A DNA stretch of 24,646 nt from UBA11540 sp003445125 (GTDB lineage: Bacteria > Bacillota > Clostridia > Oscillospirales > Ruminococcaceae), in assembly GCA_937899435.1 (NCBI GenBank), contig CALBQG010000126.1, forward strand, positions 1 through 24,646, given 5' to 3'. The stretch's first letter is position 1, and each line of letters starts with the position of its first letter. Both the position numbers and the translations under genes were made by a program. The notes below the pieces were generated by a model. The model saw nothing but the letters and a program-made list of their open reading frames with translations. It was not told the origin of the DNA and did no database searches. Of this stretch, positions 16,923-24,646 are shown in pieces.

Positions 16923-16944
16923 GAGAAGACGCGAAAAATAAAAG

Positions 16945-16972
16945 AAAAAGGCGGGAGAAAACGCCTCCCGCC
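16945..16972 (-). terminator. Intrinsic terminator after the phosphotransferase gene
   Basis: GGCGGGAG/CTCCCGCC forms a perfect 8-bp stem (16965-16972 with 16950-16957) with a 7-base loop, followed on the minus strand by TTTTTC. It closes the purB unit 6 bases after the last stop codon. Confidence 0.9.
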
Positions 16973-16978
16973 CAATCG

Positions 16979-17830
16979 TCAGATTCCGAGTTTGTTCAGT
17001 TGTTCGCGGATAAAAGAAGCGTAGTCGGCATCGTCCCCGCAAAAACGCAGAAAATGAACATAGCACTGTGCCGTGTAATAGGCAACCGCTTTGGCGTCAA
17101 AGTCACCGTGCTTGCGGTATCCTTCCAGAAAACGGCTGCGCTCGGCGTCGGTTTTGAGGAATTTTTGTCCCGGACGGAGAAACAGCGCCCAGGCAATGTC
17201 AAAATCCCGATTGCCGTATCCGCACAGTTCAAAATCCAGCACCGCGCTCAGATGATGATTTTCCCACAGGAGATTGGCATAGTGGAAATCCCCGTGGCAG
17301 AAAACCGCAGGTGAAGAAGCGGGTGCCGCCTCGAAAAATCCGCGGAGAAAGGAAAGATCCAGAGCGTGCAGCTCATCTGCTGTGGGCGGACGGAAAAACA
17401 CACGTTCGGCTTGCGGTCCGACGGAGGGGCTGAGCGTGTGCAGAAGGCTCAGTGCTTCGCCGTATTCTTCCATATAAGACAGCGACGCCATGTCCTCGTT
17501 CTCGCCGACAATCACCGAAAGCCGGCGTCCCGGCATTTCTTCGGTCAGAAGAAACGATTCGCCGCTTTCGATCACTTTCGGAAACAGCGGGTGATTCAGC
17601 TCGGACAGCACGGCGGCTTCGCGCTTCAGACGGGCGCTGTTGTTCCCGCGGGCAACCTTGAGGTATGCCGTGATCTCTTTGCCCCCCTGCGTTCCCTGCA
17701 CGTGAAACACGTCGTTTCCCGCGTGTGGATAGCCAAGGACGGTTCGGAGCCGAAAATCCGAAAAATGCAGGGCAAAGGGATCGCACGTTTCCCGCCATTT
17801 CGACGGATGGGAAAAGGTCGGTTCGTTCAT
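16979..17830 (-). CDS. APH-family phosphotransferase (small-molecule kinase), substrate unknown
   Basis: A 283-residue kinase-like protein of the aminoglycoside phosphotransferase/choline kinase fold. YLKVA with K58 is the probable ATP-binding lysine and E71 its partner. HGDFHYAN (179-186) is the catalytic loop with D181 and N186. AVLDFEL with D199 replaces the DFG motif, as in APH enzymes. GNRDFDIAWAL follows, another family trait. The substrate may be an aminoglycoside, a sugar, an amine alcohol or another metabolite; nothing here decides. It starts 16 bases after purB with AAAGGAG and ends at a strong terminator, so it is co-transcribed with purB. That chromosomal housekeeping setting argues against an acquired resistance gene. 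Confidence 0.85.
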   Translation of the reverse strand: MNEPTFSHPSKWRETCDPFALHFSDFRLRTVLGYPHAGNDVFHVQGTQGGKEITAYLKVARGNNSARLKREAAVLSELNHPLFPKVIESGESFLLTEEMPGRRLSVIVGENEDMASLSYMEEYGEALSLLHTLSPSVGPQAERVFFRPPTADELHALDLSFLRGFFEAAPASSPAVFCHGDFHYANLLWENHHLSAVLDFELCGYGNRDFDIAWALFLRPGQKFLKTDAERSRFLEGYRKHGDFDAKAVAYYTAQCYVHFLRFCGDDADYASFIREQLNKLGI

Positions 17831-17846
17831 CGGAGGCTCCTTTCGG

Positions 17847-19277
17847 TCAGACGGAGATTTCCGCCTTTTCTCCGAGCAGATCGGCGTTTTGTTCGAGAAG
17901 CGGACGGATGAAAGTGTTCAGATAGTTGTCCACCTGCTCACGGCTGCGTCCGGTGAAATTCTGCGGCAGCAGCACGCGGTCAATCTCCTCCTTGGAAAGT
18001 CCGAAGGCGGGATCGGCGACGATGCGGTCGATCAGATCGTTTTCTTCGCCTTCCTCCTTGACGCGGGCGGCAGCGGCAAGCGAATGTTCGCGCAGCTTTT
18101 CGTGCAGCTGCTGACGGTCGCCGCCTTTTTTCACCGCGTGCATCATGATGTTTTCCGTTGCCATGAAGGGCAGCTCCCGCATGACGCGGGCAGTGATGAC
18201 CTTCGGGTACACCACCAGTCCGTCGCAGACGTTAAGCAGCAGATTGAGAATCGCGTCGGTGCCGAGGAAAGCTTCGGAAACGGCGATGCGGCGATTGGCG
18301 GAATCGTCCAGTGTGCGCTCAAACCATTGGGTTGCCGCGGTGAAGGCGGGGTTGAGCGAGTCGTTCATGACATACCGTGCCAGCGCCGTGATACGCTCGG
18401 CGCGCATCGGATTGCGTTTGTAGGGCATGGCGGAGGAACCGATCTGATGCTTTTCAAACGGTTCTTCCATTTCCTTAAAGCTCTGGAGAATACGCAGATC
18501 ATTGGCAAATTTGCTTGCCGTCTGTGCAATGCCGCAGAGGGTGGAAAGGACAAAATAGTCGGTTTTGCGGGAATAGGTCTGCCCCGAGACGGGAACGCAG
18601 GCGGAAAATCCCATATCTTCGGCGATCATCGCCTCCAGACGGTCGATTTTTTCGCCGTCGCCGTCAAACAGCTCCACAAAGCTCGCCTGTGTGCCGGTGG
18701 TTCCCTTGGAACCGAGCAGCTTCAGGGAGGAAATGCGGTGTTCAACCTCGCACAGATCGTCGTAAAGCTCGTTGATCCACAGCGTCGCGCGTTTGCCGAC
18801 GGTGGTCAGCTGAGCGGGCTGGAGATGGGTGTAGGCAAGGCAGGGAAGCGCTTTGTAGCTGTCTGCGAATTTTGCCAGCAGAGCAATCACATTGATGAGC
18901 TTTTTGCGCACCAGCACAAGAGCCTCTTTCATAATAACGATGTCGGTGTTGTCGCCGACATAGCAGGAGGTCGCGCCCAGATGAATGATCCCGGCGGCTT
19001 TCGGACACTGCACGCCGTAGGCGTACACGTGCGCCATCACATCGTGCCGCACTTCCTTTTCGCGGGCGGCGGCGACGTCATAGTTGATATCGTCGCGGTG
19101 TGCTTCCATTTCGGCAATCTGTTCGTCGGAAATTGGCAGACCGAGTGCTTTTTCCGCACGGGCAAGGGCGATCCAGAGACGGCGCCAGGTGGTGAATTTT
19201 TTGTCCGGGGAAAACAGATACTGCATTTCACGGCTGGCATACCGGGTGTTGAATGGGGTTTCGTACTGATCGTGCAT
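17847..19277 (-). CDS. purB: Adenylosuccinate lyase
   Basis: PurB splits fumarate from SAICAR and from adenylosuccinate, serving both IMP and AMP synthesis. The 476 residues are longer than the 430-residue B. subtilis enzyme and resemble the long clostridial/eukaryotic type. The fumarase-superfamily signature SSAMPYKRNP (281-290) holds the catalytic serine. TSCYVGDNTD (about 89-98) and GTTGTQASF lie in the other two conserved regions. The ATG has GGGAGG 10 bases upstream. It has its own promoter and a short leader of about 28 bases, with no room for a purine riboswitch. No other purine gene is in the window. Confidence 0.96.
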   Translation of the reverse strand: MHDQYETPFNTRYASREMQYLFSPDKKFTTWRRLWIALARAEKALGLPISDEQIAEMEAHRDDINYDVAAAREKEVRHDVMAHVYAYGVQCPKAAGIIHLGATSCYVGDNTDIVIMKEALVLVRKKLINVIALLAKFADSYKALPCLAYTHLQPAQLTTVGKRATLWINELYDDLCEVEHRISSLKLLGSKGTTGTQASFVELFDGDGEKIDRLEAMIAEDMGFSACVPVSGQTYSRKTDYFVLSTLCGIAQTASKFANDLRILQSFKEMEEPFEKHQIGSSAMPYKRNPMRAERITALARYVMNDSLNPAFTAATQWFERTLDDSANRRIAVSEAFLGTDAILNLLLNVCDGLVVYPKVITARVMRELPFMATENIMMHAVKKGGDRQQLHEKLREHSLAAAARVKEEGEENDLIDRIVADPAFGLSKEEIDRVLLPQNFTGRSREQVDNYLNTFIRPLLEQNADLLGEKAEISV

Positions 19278-19311
19278 GTTAAAAGAGCCTCCCTAGAAAG
19301 TATATGATGCT

Positions 19312-19340
19312 ATTGTACTACAAAAAAACTTTTTTTGCAA
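19312..19340 (-). promoter_or_regulatory. Sigma-A-type promoter for purB
   Basis: On the minus strand TTGCAA (19340-19335) and TACAAT (19317-19312) are separated by 17 bases rich in A and T tracts. Predicted start near 19305. It begins directly after the clpB terminator. Confidence 0.65.
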
Positions 19341-19343
19341 CCG

Positions 19344-19374
19344 AAAAAAGCCTCCGCGCAAAATACGCGGAGGC
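19344..19374 (-). terminator. Intrinsic terminator of clpB
   Basis: GCCTCCGCG and CGCGGAGGC form a perfect 9-bp stem (19366-19374 with 19350-19358) around a 7-base loop, followed by six T on the minus strand (19349-19344). It begins 6 bases after the clpB stop. Confidence 0.92.
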
Positions 19375-19380
19375 CTGCGG

Positions 19381-21975
19381 TTATTTTTCTTCTGCCGTGC
19401 AGACGAGCTTGCCGTTTTCGGCATCCAGTACCAAAGTACTGCCGCTCTTCATGTCGCCTTTGAGGATTTCCTTGGCGATCAGCGTTTCCGCCGCACCTTG
19501 CAGATACCGTTTCAAAGGACGCGCACCGTATGCGGGATCAAAGCCGTTATCGATGATAAGCTCTTTGGCGGCATCGGTGATGCGCAGCGACAGCGACTGA
19601 TCTGCCAGACGTTTCTTCAGACCGTCGATGAGAATGTCGATGATTGCTTTCAGATTTTCCTTCACCAGCGGCTTGAACATGATGATTTCATCCAGACGGT
19701 TCAAGAATTCCGGACGGAACGAACGCTTGAGTTCTTCCTTCACGGCATCCTGCGCCGCGGGACTAATTTCGCCGTTTTCCTCAATGCCGTCAAGCAGGTA
19801 CTGACTGCCCAGGTTCGAGGTCAGAATGATGATGGTGTTTTTGAAGTCCACCGTGCGTCCCTGACTGTCGGTGATACGACCGTCGTCAAGAATCTGAAGC
19901 AGAATGTTAAACACGTCGGGATGAGCTTTTTCCACTTCGTCGAACAGCACGACGCTGTACGGTTTGCGGCGCACCGCCTCGGTCAGCTGACCGCCCTCAT
20001 CGTAACCGACATATCCGGGAGGCGCTCCGATCAGACGGGAGACGGAGAATTTCTCCATGTACTCGGTCATATCAATGCGCACGAGGTTGTGCTCGTCGTC
20101 GAACAGGCACTCGGCAAGTGCTTTTGCAAGCTCGGTTTTGCCGACACCGGTCGGACCGAGGAAGAGAAAACTGCCGATCGGACGGTTCGGGTCGGAAATG
20201 CCCGCACGGCTTCTCTGAATAGCTTCGGAAACCAGACGGACGGCTTCGTCCTGACCGATTACGCGCTTGTGGAGAATCTCATCGAGATGCAGCAGCTTTT
20301 CGCGTTCGCCCTCCATGAGCTTGGCGACCGGAATTCCCGTCCATTTTCCGACAATCTCCGCAATCTGTTCGGCAGTGACGGTGTCGTGAACCATGGAATT
20401 CTGACCGCTCTTTTCGCTCTGCTTTTCGGCTTCTTCAAGTTTGGCTTTCAGCGCGGGAAGCTCGGAATATTTGAGCTTTGCGGCGCGCTCGTATTCGCCG
20501 CGCACCTGTGCGTTTTCAATTTCACCGTTTTTCTGCTCAATTTCCGCTTTGAGCGCTTTCACGCGATCCACGCTGTTCTTTTCGTTGTCCCAACGGGCTT
20601 TCATTTCGTTGAACTTTTCCTGCTCGCTCGCCAGTTCCGCACTGAGCTTTTGCAGACGATCCTTGGAAAACTCGTCCGTTTCTTTTTTCAGCGCCATTTC
20701 CTCGATCTGCAGCTGCATGATGTGGCGGCGGATATCGTCCAACTCGGAAGGCATAGAGTCAATCTCGGTACGCAGCATGGCGCAGGCTTCATCCACCAGG
20801 TCAATGGCTTTGTCGGGAAGAAAACGGTCGGTAATATAACGATTGGAAAGCGTGGCGGCAGCAACCAGTGCGTTGTCGTGAATCCGCACGCCGTGGAAGA
20901 TTTCATAACGATCCTTCAGTCCACGAAGAATGGAAATGGTGTCCTCTACGGTCGGCTCGTTTACCATTACCGGCTGGAAACGACGTTCCAGTGCAGGGTC
21001 TTTTTCAATGTATTTGCGGTATTCGTCCAGCGTGGTCGCACCGATGCAGTGCAGTTCGCCGCGGGCGAGCATCGGCTTGAGCAGGTTGCCCGCATCCATG
21101 CTGCCTTCGGTTTTGCCGGCACCGACAATGGTGTGCAGCTCATCGATGAACAGAATAATTTTGCCTTCGGAACGCTTGATTTCGTTGAGGACGGCTTTCA
21201 GACGTTCCTCAAATTCGCCGCGGTATTTTGCGCCTGCGATCAGTGCGCCCATGTCCAAAGAAAAAATGGTTTTTTCTTTGAGTCCTTCCGGCACATCGCC
21301 GCGGACAATACGCTGCGCCAGACCTTCGGCAATAGCGGTTTTGCCGACACCGGGTTCACCGATCAGCACCGGGTTGTTTTTGGTTTTTCTTGACAGAATA
21401 CGAATTACGTTGCGGATTTCGCTGTCACGTCCGATGACCGGATCCAGTTCCTGCTTTCTGGCTCTTTCGACCAGATCGGTGCCGTATTTTTTGAGGGCAT
21501 CATAGGAGGATTCGGGATTGTCACTGGTGACAGGCGCGGTTTTCACCTTGGAAAGCTCCTCGGTAAAACGGTTTTTCGTGATTCCGTGATCGCTCAGCAG
21601 TTTTTTCACGGCAGGCGTGCCTTCCGTGAACATACCGAGCATCAGATGCTCGACCGAAATGTATTCGTCGCCCATTTTTTTGGCAACCGTTTCGGCAAAG
21701 GTCAGCAGACGGCTCGTCTCATTGGAAGCGTAAATTTCCACGCTTTGCCCGGAAACCTTCGGCAGCTGACGGATCAGTGTGTCCAGCTCGGACAGTACAC
21801 TGTCGGCGTTGACACCCATCTTCTGAAACAAAGAAGGAATCAGTCCGCCGTCCTGATCGATCAGGGCATACAACAGATGTTCGGGGGTAATATACTGATT
21901 TTGATTTTCCTGCGCCATGGCGCGGGCGGTGTTAATGGTTTCTACGGTTTTTTGAGTAAATTTTTCGGCGTTCAT
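19381..21975 (-). CDS. clpB: ATP-dependent disaggregase ClpB
   Basis: ClpB is a hexameric Hsp100 ATPase that, with DnaK, pulls proteins out of aggregates. The 864 residues are full length. The Clp N-domain spans about 1-145. The first AAA+ module has a P-loop GEPGVGKT (206-213) and ILFIDELHT. A long coiled-coil M-domain lies at about 405-525, the ClpB hallmark. The second AAA+ module has GPTGVGKT (607-614) and LFDEVEKAHPD. No ClpP-binding [LIV]G[FL] tripeptide is visible after sensor 1 of the second module, as expected for a disaggregase. The ATG is 13 bases after the stop of the RHH gene, so the two share a promoter. It ends at a strong terminator. Confidence 0.97.
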   Translation of the reverse strand: MNAEKFTQKTVETINTARAMAQENQNQYITPEHLLYALIDQDGGLIPSLFQKMGVNADSVLSELDTLIRQLPKVSGQSVEIYASNETSRLLTFAETVAKKMGDEYISVEHLMLGMFTEGTPAVKKLLSDHGITKNRFTEELSKVKTAPVTSDNPESSYDALKKYGTDLVERARKQELDPVIGRDSEIRNVIRILSRKTKNNPVLIGEPGVGKTAIAEGLAQRIVRGDVPEGLKEKTIFSLDMGALIAGAKYRGEFEERLKAVLNEIKRSEGKIILFIDELHTIVGAGKTEGSMDAGNLLKPMLARGELHCIGATTLDEYRKYIEKDPALERRFQPVMVNEPTVEDTISILRGLKDRYEIFHGVRIHDNALVAAATLSNRYITDRFLPDKAIDLVDEACAMLRTEIDSMPSELDDIRRHIMQLQIEEMALKKETDEFSKDRLQKLSAELASEQEKFNEMKARWDNEKNSVDRVKALKAEIEQKNGEIENAQVRGEYERAAKLKYSELPALKAKLEEAEKQSEKSGQNSMVHDTVTAEQIAEIVGKWTGIPVAKLMEGEREKLLHLDEILHKRVIGQDEAVRLVSEAIQRSRAGISDPNRPIGSFLFLGPTGVGKTELAKALAECLFDDEHNLVRIDMTEYMEKFSVSRLIGAPPGYVGYDEGGQLTEAVRRKPYSVVLFDEVEKAHPDVFNILLQILDDGRITDSQGRTVDFKNTIIILTSNLGSQYLLDGIEENGEISPAAQDAVKEELKRSFRPEFLNRLDEIIMFKPLVKENLKAIIDILIDGLKKRLADQSLSLRITDAAKELIIDNGFDPAYGARPLKRYLQGAAETLIAKEILKGDMKSGSTLVLDAENGKLVCTAEEK

Positions 21976-21988
21976 AAAACTTCACTCC

Positions 21989-22624
21989 TCAGATCCAAAG
22001 TTTGCGGTGTTTGTAAACGGCGGCATATTGCTCTGCAACCTGCTGAGCCGTCAGCCCGCCGCAGATATAGCCTTTCATCAGTTTGTCAAACAAAGTGACA
22101 TAATCGGAAATTGCCGAAGCGATTTCTTCCGCGTCCGTGACGTTTTCGGGGCAGCGGATGCTGCGGACAAAACGTCCGTCGTATAGGGCGTACTCGTGCT
22201 TATGCGGCAAAAGCGCATCCTCCGTTTGTTTCAGCAGACGGAAAAACGCGGTCATTGCTTCGATAAGCGCGGGCGACTGAGTGCGGAAAACCACCGACAG
22301 TTCGCCGAGATCCTTTGATTCCGGACCGAACAGCGACACTTCATACTTGATGGTCGGACGGTATTTGTATTCCAGACTGGATTTCAGCGACATGGTCGGC
22401 ACATTCGGTGAAACAAACGGTACCAACTCGCGCGACGGAGAAAGCAGCTCCTCTACCGCCTTAAAAATGCGGTTGATCCGCTGCTCCGGGGTGATGACGG
22501 AGACGTAATCCGCCAGAATGTGGTTGATCAGATTGGAACGGTTGGTGCCTTGTACGTGCGCCAATCGGTCGATCTCGCGCACGACATCGTCGGAAAGCGT
22601 CAGACTGTACAGTGTTTTTTTCAT
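21989..22624 (-). CDS. Ribbon-helix-helix (CopG-type) DNA-binding protein with unknown C-terminal domain
   Basis: A 211-residue protein. Residues about 4-42 (TLYSLTLSDDVVREIDRLA, then GTNRSNLINHILADYV) fit the RHH_1/CopG fold: one DNA-contacting strand and two helices. The remaining 165 residues are not recognised; they look mixed alpha/beta, with SLEYKYRPTIKYEVSLFG, VVFRTQSPALIEAMTAFFRLL and a helical tail (TAQQVAEQYAAVYKHRKLWI). RHH proteins are usually repressors or antitoxins, but no toxin gene is adjacent. The start ATG 22624 is set by GGAGG 6 bases upstream; an upstream in-frame start at 22672 has no such site. It is the first gene of the clpB operon, so it may regulate that operon or itself. 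This is inference only. Confidence 0.75.
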   Translation of the reverse strand: MKKTLYSLTLSDDVVREIDRLAHVQGTNRSNLINHILADYVSVITPEQRINRIFKAVEELLSPSRELVPFVSPNVPTMSLKSSLEYKYRPTIKYEVSLFGPESKDLGELSVVFRTQSPALIEAMTAFFRLLKQTEDALLPHKHEYALYDGRFVRSIRCPENVTDAEEIASAISDYVTLFDKLMKGYICGGLTAQQVAEQYAAVYKHRKLWI

Positions 22625-22630
22625 AATCGA

Positions 22631-22635
22631 CCTCC
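22631..22635 (-). promoter_or_regulatory. Ribosome binding site selecting the RHH gene start
   Basis: GGAGG on the minus strand is 6 bases before ATG 22624. It rules out the 16-residue N-terminal extension from 22672 and places the RHH strand at the protein's very N-terminus, as usual for the family. Confidence 0.85.
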
Positions 22636-22735
22636 GAATATAGCGTAGACAGCTTTGCGGCGTTTCAGACACTTGAACGGGTGCTTTGAAATTCTCCGCG
22701 AGGCTGTCGAGATTTCTTTTTTTAATCTTGTTTTT

Positions 22736-22764
22736 ATTATAGCACTTTCTTTTTTATTTGTCAA
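22736..22764 (-). promoter_or_regulatory. Consensus sigma-A promoter for the RHH-clpB operon
   Basis: On the minus strand a perfect TTGACA (22764-22759), a 17-base spacer and a perfect TATAAT (22741-22736). Predicted start near 22729, leaving a leader of about 105 bases before the RHH gene. I find no full CIRCE element or CtsR heptad repeat in or near it, although the spacer end AGTGCT resembles half of CIRCE. Confidence 0.85.
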
Positions 22765-22806
22765 TAGTTTTATATAAATGTTCACACAAACTACACAATT
22801 TTTCGC

Positions 22807-22842
22807 ACAAAAAATGCGGCACCCGACAGCGTCGGATGCCGC
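22807..22842 (-). terminator. Intrinsic terminator of the ClpC-type gene
   Basis: A 12-bp stem (22831-22842 with 22816-22827, one G-U pair) closes a 3-base loop and is followed on the minus strand by ATTTTTTG. It starts 9 bases after the stop codon. Confidence 0.92.
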
Positions 22843-22851
22843 GAAATAAAG

Positions 22852-24646
22852 TTACGCATCAAAAGATTCCTGCCGAGTCAGCACGATACGGTCGTCCTGC
22901 ACATCCAATGCAATGCCTACGGGGAGATCGTCGGCGTGATTGACGATTTCCAGCGCCAATGCGTCTTCCACATATTTGCGGATTACGTGGCGCAGTTCAC
23001 GCGCACCGCTGCGACGGGAATCTGCCTTTTGGACGACAAAATCAACCACCGCGTCGGTGTAGGAAAGGCGAATGCCCTTCTGCATCAGCGGTTCGCGCAG
23101 TTCCTCCAGCATCAGGCGCGCAATTTTTTTGAAATCCTCGTCCGAAAGCGGAGAGAAAACAACGATTTCGTCCACACGTCCCAAAAACTCCGGACGCAGA
23201 AATTCGCGCAGCGCCTTCACTGCTTTGTCCTTGGCAATTTCCGTCTGCGTCCGTCCGAAGCCCACGGAGGCGTCGTTGCGGTTGCTTCCGGCATTGGAGG
23301 TCATCACAATGACAGTGTTTTCAAAATTGACCACTCGTCCGTGCGCATCCGTAACACGTCCTTCGTCGAGAATTTGCAGCAGCAGGTTCATGACATCGGG
23401 ATGCGCTTTTTCGATTTCGTCAAACAAAATCACGGAATATGGCTTGCGGCGAACCTTTTCGGTCAGTTGTCCCGCTTCGTCGTAACCGACATATCCGGGA
23501 GGCGAACCGACCAGTCGGGATACCGCGTGCTTTTCCATGAATTCGGACATATCCAGACGGATCAGCGGATCCACGGTGTCGAACAGCTCTTTTGCCAGCA
23601 CCTTCACCAGCTCGGTTTTTCCGACGCCAGTCGGTCCGACAAAGATAAAGGAAGCCGGACGCTTGCGCGGGCTGATCTGCGCACGGGAGCGTCGGATAGC
23701 AGCACAGACAAGATCCACCGCTTCGTCCTGACCAATGATCTTCTTTTTGATTTCCCGATCGAGATTGGCAATGCGGCTCATTTCGTTTTCGCGAATTTTG
23801 GACGCAGGGATTCCCGTCCACAGCTCGATGACCTTGGCAATGTCGTCGGAGGTGACCTTGATGGAAAACGCTTTGTCGCGGATTTCGTCCTGCCGCGAGT
23901 TCAGTCGCAGAACCTCCGCCTTGATTTCGGCAATGCGTTCATAGTTCACCCCGCCGTCCTTGTCGGGATTTTCCTGTAAATTTTTTTCCTCTTCTTCCAA
24001 CGCCTGCAACTGTTTGTCCAGCTTTTCATACTCGGCAAGCTCGACATTTTTCAGTGAAGCGCAGGAACACGCCTCGTCCAACAGGTCAATCGCCTTGTCA
24101 GGGAGAAAACGGTCGGTAATATACCGTTCGGACAGCACTGCGCAGTCGCGGAGCAACTTGTCGTCCACAGAAACTTTGTGGAAGTTTTCGTAATATTCCT
24201 TCACGCCGCGCAGAACTTCAATGGTGTCCTCAATGTTCGGCTCGTCCACGGTTACCGCCTGAAAACGGCGTTCCAAAGCGGCGTCTTTTTCAATGTACTT
24301 GCGATACTCGTTGAAAGTGGTTGCACCGATCACCTGAATCTCCCCGCGGGAAAGCGCGGGTTTAAGAATGTTGGCGGCGTTCATGCTGCCTTCGGAATCG
24401 CCGGTGCCGACGAGATTGTGAATTTCGTCGATGAACAGAATGATGTTGCCTTCGGCTTTCACCTCGTCGATCAAGCCCTTGACGCGGCTTTCAAACTGTC
24501 CGCGAAACTGCGTGCCGGCGACCAGTGCGGTCAGATCCAGCAAATGCAGTTCCTTGTCCATCAGCTTCGGCGGCACATTGCCCGAAGCGATGCGCAGGGC
24601 GATTCCTTCGGCAATGGCGGTTTTTACGCCCCCCGGCTCGGCCGTC
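22852..24646 (-). CDS. clpC: ClpC-type ATP-dependent Clp protease ATP-binding subunit (5' end missing)
   Basis: The 3' part of an Hsp100 unfoldase gene, about 597 codons visible; the N-domain and start lie beyond the right edge. Visible in order are the first AAA+ P-loop (altered, at the edge), IILFIDEIHNLVG (Walker B), a short middle region (YEKLDKQLQALEEEEKNL) much smaller than that of ClpB, and the second AAA+ module with GPTGVGKTEL and LFDEIEKAHPDV. VGF (23257-23265) sits where the ClpP-docking tripeptide of ClpC/ClpA lies, so it should feed the ClpP protease. The short middle region favours ClpC. The P-loop reads AEPGGVKT where GEPGVGKT is expected; see findings. ctsR, mcsA and mcsB, if present, would be upstream and outside. 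Confidence 0.88.
   Translation of the reverse strand, partial: TAEPGGVKTAIAEGIALRIASGNVPPKLMDKELHLLDLTALVAGTQFRGQFESRVKGLIDEVKAEGNIILFIDEIHNLVGTGDSEGSMNAANILKPALSRGEIQVIGATTFNEYRKYIEKDAALERRFQAVTVDEPNIEDTIEVLRGVKEYYENFHKVSVDDKLLRDCAVLSERYITDRFLPDKAIDLLDEACSCASLKNVELAEYEKLDKQLQALEEEEKNLQENPDKDGGVNYERIAEIKAEVLRLNSRQDEIRDKAFSIKVTSDDIAKVIELWTGIPASKIRENEMSRIANLDREIKKKIIGQDEAVDLVCAAIRRSRAQISPRKRPASFIFVGPTGVGKTELVKVLAKELFDTVDPLIRLDMSEFMEKHAVSRLVGSPPGYVGYDEAGQLTEKVRRKPYSVILFDEIEKAHPDVMNLLLQILDEGRVTDAHGRVVNFENTVIVMTSNAGSNRNDASVGFGRTQTEIAKDKAVKALREFLRPEFLGRVDEIVVFSPLSDEDFKKIARLMLEELREPLMQKGIRLSYTDAVVDFVVQKADSRRSGARELRHVIRKYVEDALALEIVNHADDLPVGIALDVQDDRIVLTRQESFDA

Noticed and set aside
16979..17830. Phosphotransferase as an acquired aminoglycoside resistance gene
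   Set aside because: It sits in a housekeeping operon with purB, has no mobile element nearby and shows no composition shift; the fold alone does not define the substrate.
19498..21393. A 631-codon open frame antisense to clpB
   Set aside because: Same explanation; it has no promoter or ribosome site of note and its composition is that of a reversed coding strand.
21989..22624. RHH protein as the antitoxin of a toxin-antitoxin pair
   Set aside because: The only adjacent downstream gene is clpB and the upstream one is a ClpC-type ATPase; no small toxin gene is present in the gaps.
22665..22692. Possible CtsR heptads (TTTCAAA and GTTCAAG) in the RHH-clpB leader
   Set aside because: The spacing is wrong for the tandem GGTCAAA-N3-GGTCAAA operator and each heptad has mismatches at the conserved G positions.
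22742..22758. CIRCE-like half site (AGTGCT) near the RHH-clpB -10
   Set aside because: Only one half of TTAGCACTC-N9-GAGTGCTAA is approximated; the opposite half is an A-rich tract with no match.

Overview
The window is a compact, entirely minus-strand stretch of housekeeping chromosome from a Gram-positive Firmicute, most likely class Clostridia. A Ruminococcaceae/Oscillospirales-type relative is my guess; I cannot resolve the genus. The reasons are the sepF-ylmH-divIVA-ileS-lspA-rluA-type division/translation cluster, miaB next to a YlbF/YmcA-family gene and mutS-mutL, strong AGGAGG-type ribosome binding sites, AT-rich sigma-A-like promoters in otherwise GC-moderate DNA, a split transketolase, and adjacent genes for a ClpB and a ClpC-type Hsp100 ATPase. 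I see no rRNA, tRNA, insertion sequence, CRISPR array or prophage.

Read in the direction of transcription (right to left) there are five units. (1) The 3' part of a ClpC-type ATPase gene runs in from the right edge and ends at a strong intrinsic terminator (about 22.81-22.84 kb). (2) A consensus promoter (TTGACA-17-TATAAT) drives a ribbon-helix-helix (RHH) protein gene and clpB, ending at a second terminator (about 19.35 kb). (3) A promoter at 19.31-19.34 kb drives purB and an APH-family phosphotransferase gene, ending at a third terminator (about 16.95 kb). (4) A promoter at 16.89-16.92 kb drives miaB, a YlbF-family gene with a cysteine-rich tail, mutS, mutL, miaA and an HlyD-like membrane protein gene. 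This joins tRNA A37 modification (MiaA makes i6A, MiaB makes ms2i6A) to mismatch repair. (5) A promoter at 8.16-8.19 kb drives sepF, ylmH, divIVA, ileS, lspA, an RluA-family pseudouridine synthase and the two transketolase subunits. This covers Z-ring and polar scaffolds, ribosome and translation factors, lipoprotein maturation and the pentose phosphate pathway. At the extreme left edge a perfect 8-bp inverted repeat surrounds a -10 box, probably the operator/promoter of a gene just outside the window.

Genes are packed tightly: many gaps are below 35 bp, three junctions overlap (two as TTGA, one by 17 bp with a TTG start), and no stretch over 300 bases lacks a gene. I find no clear undescribed system. 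The items most worth a second look are the RHH protein with an unrecognised C-terminal region placed directly before clpB, the orphan HlyD-like protein beside the division genes, the left-edge operator-like palindrome, the CxxxCxxCxxC tail of the YlbF-family protein, and an abnormal P-loop at the right edge that is probably a sequence-end error.
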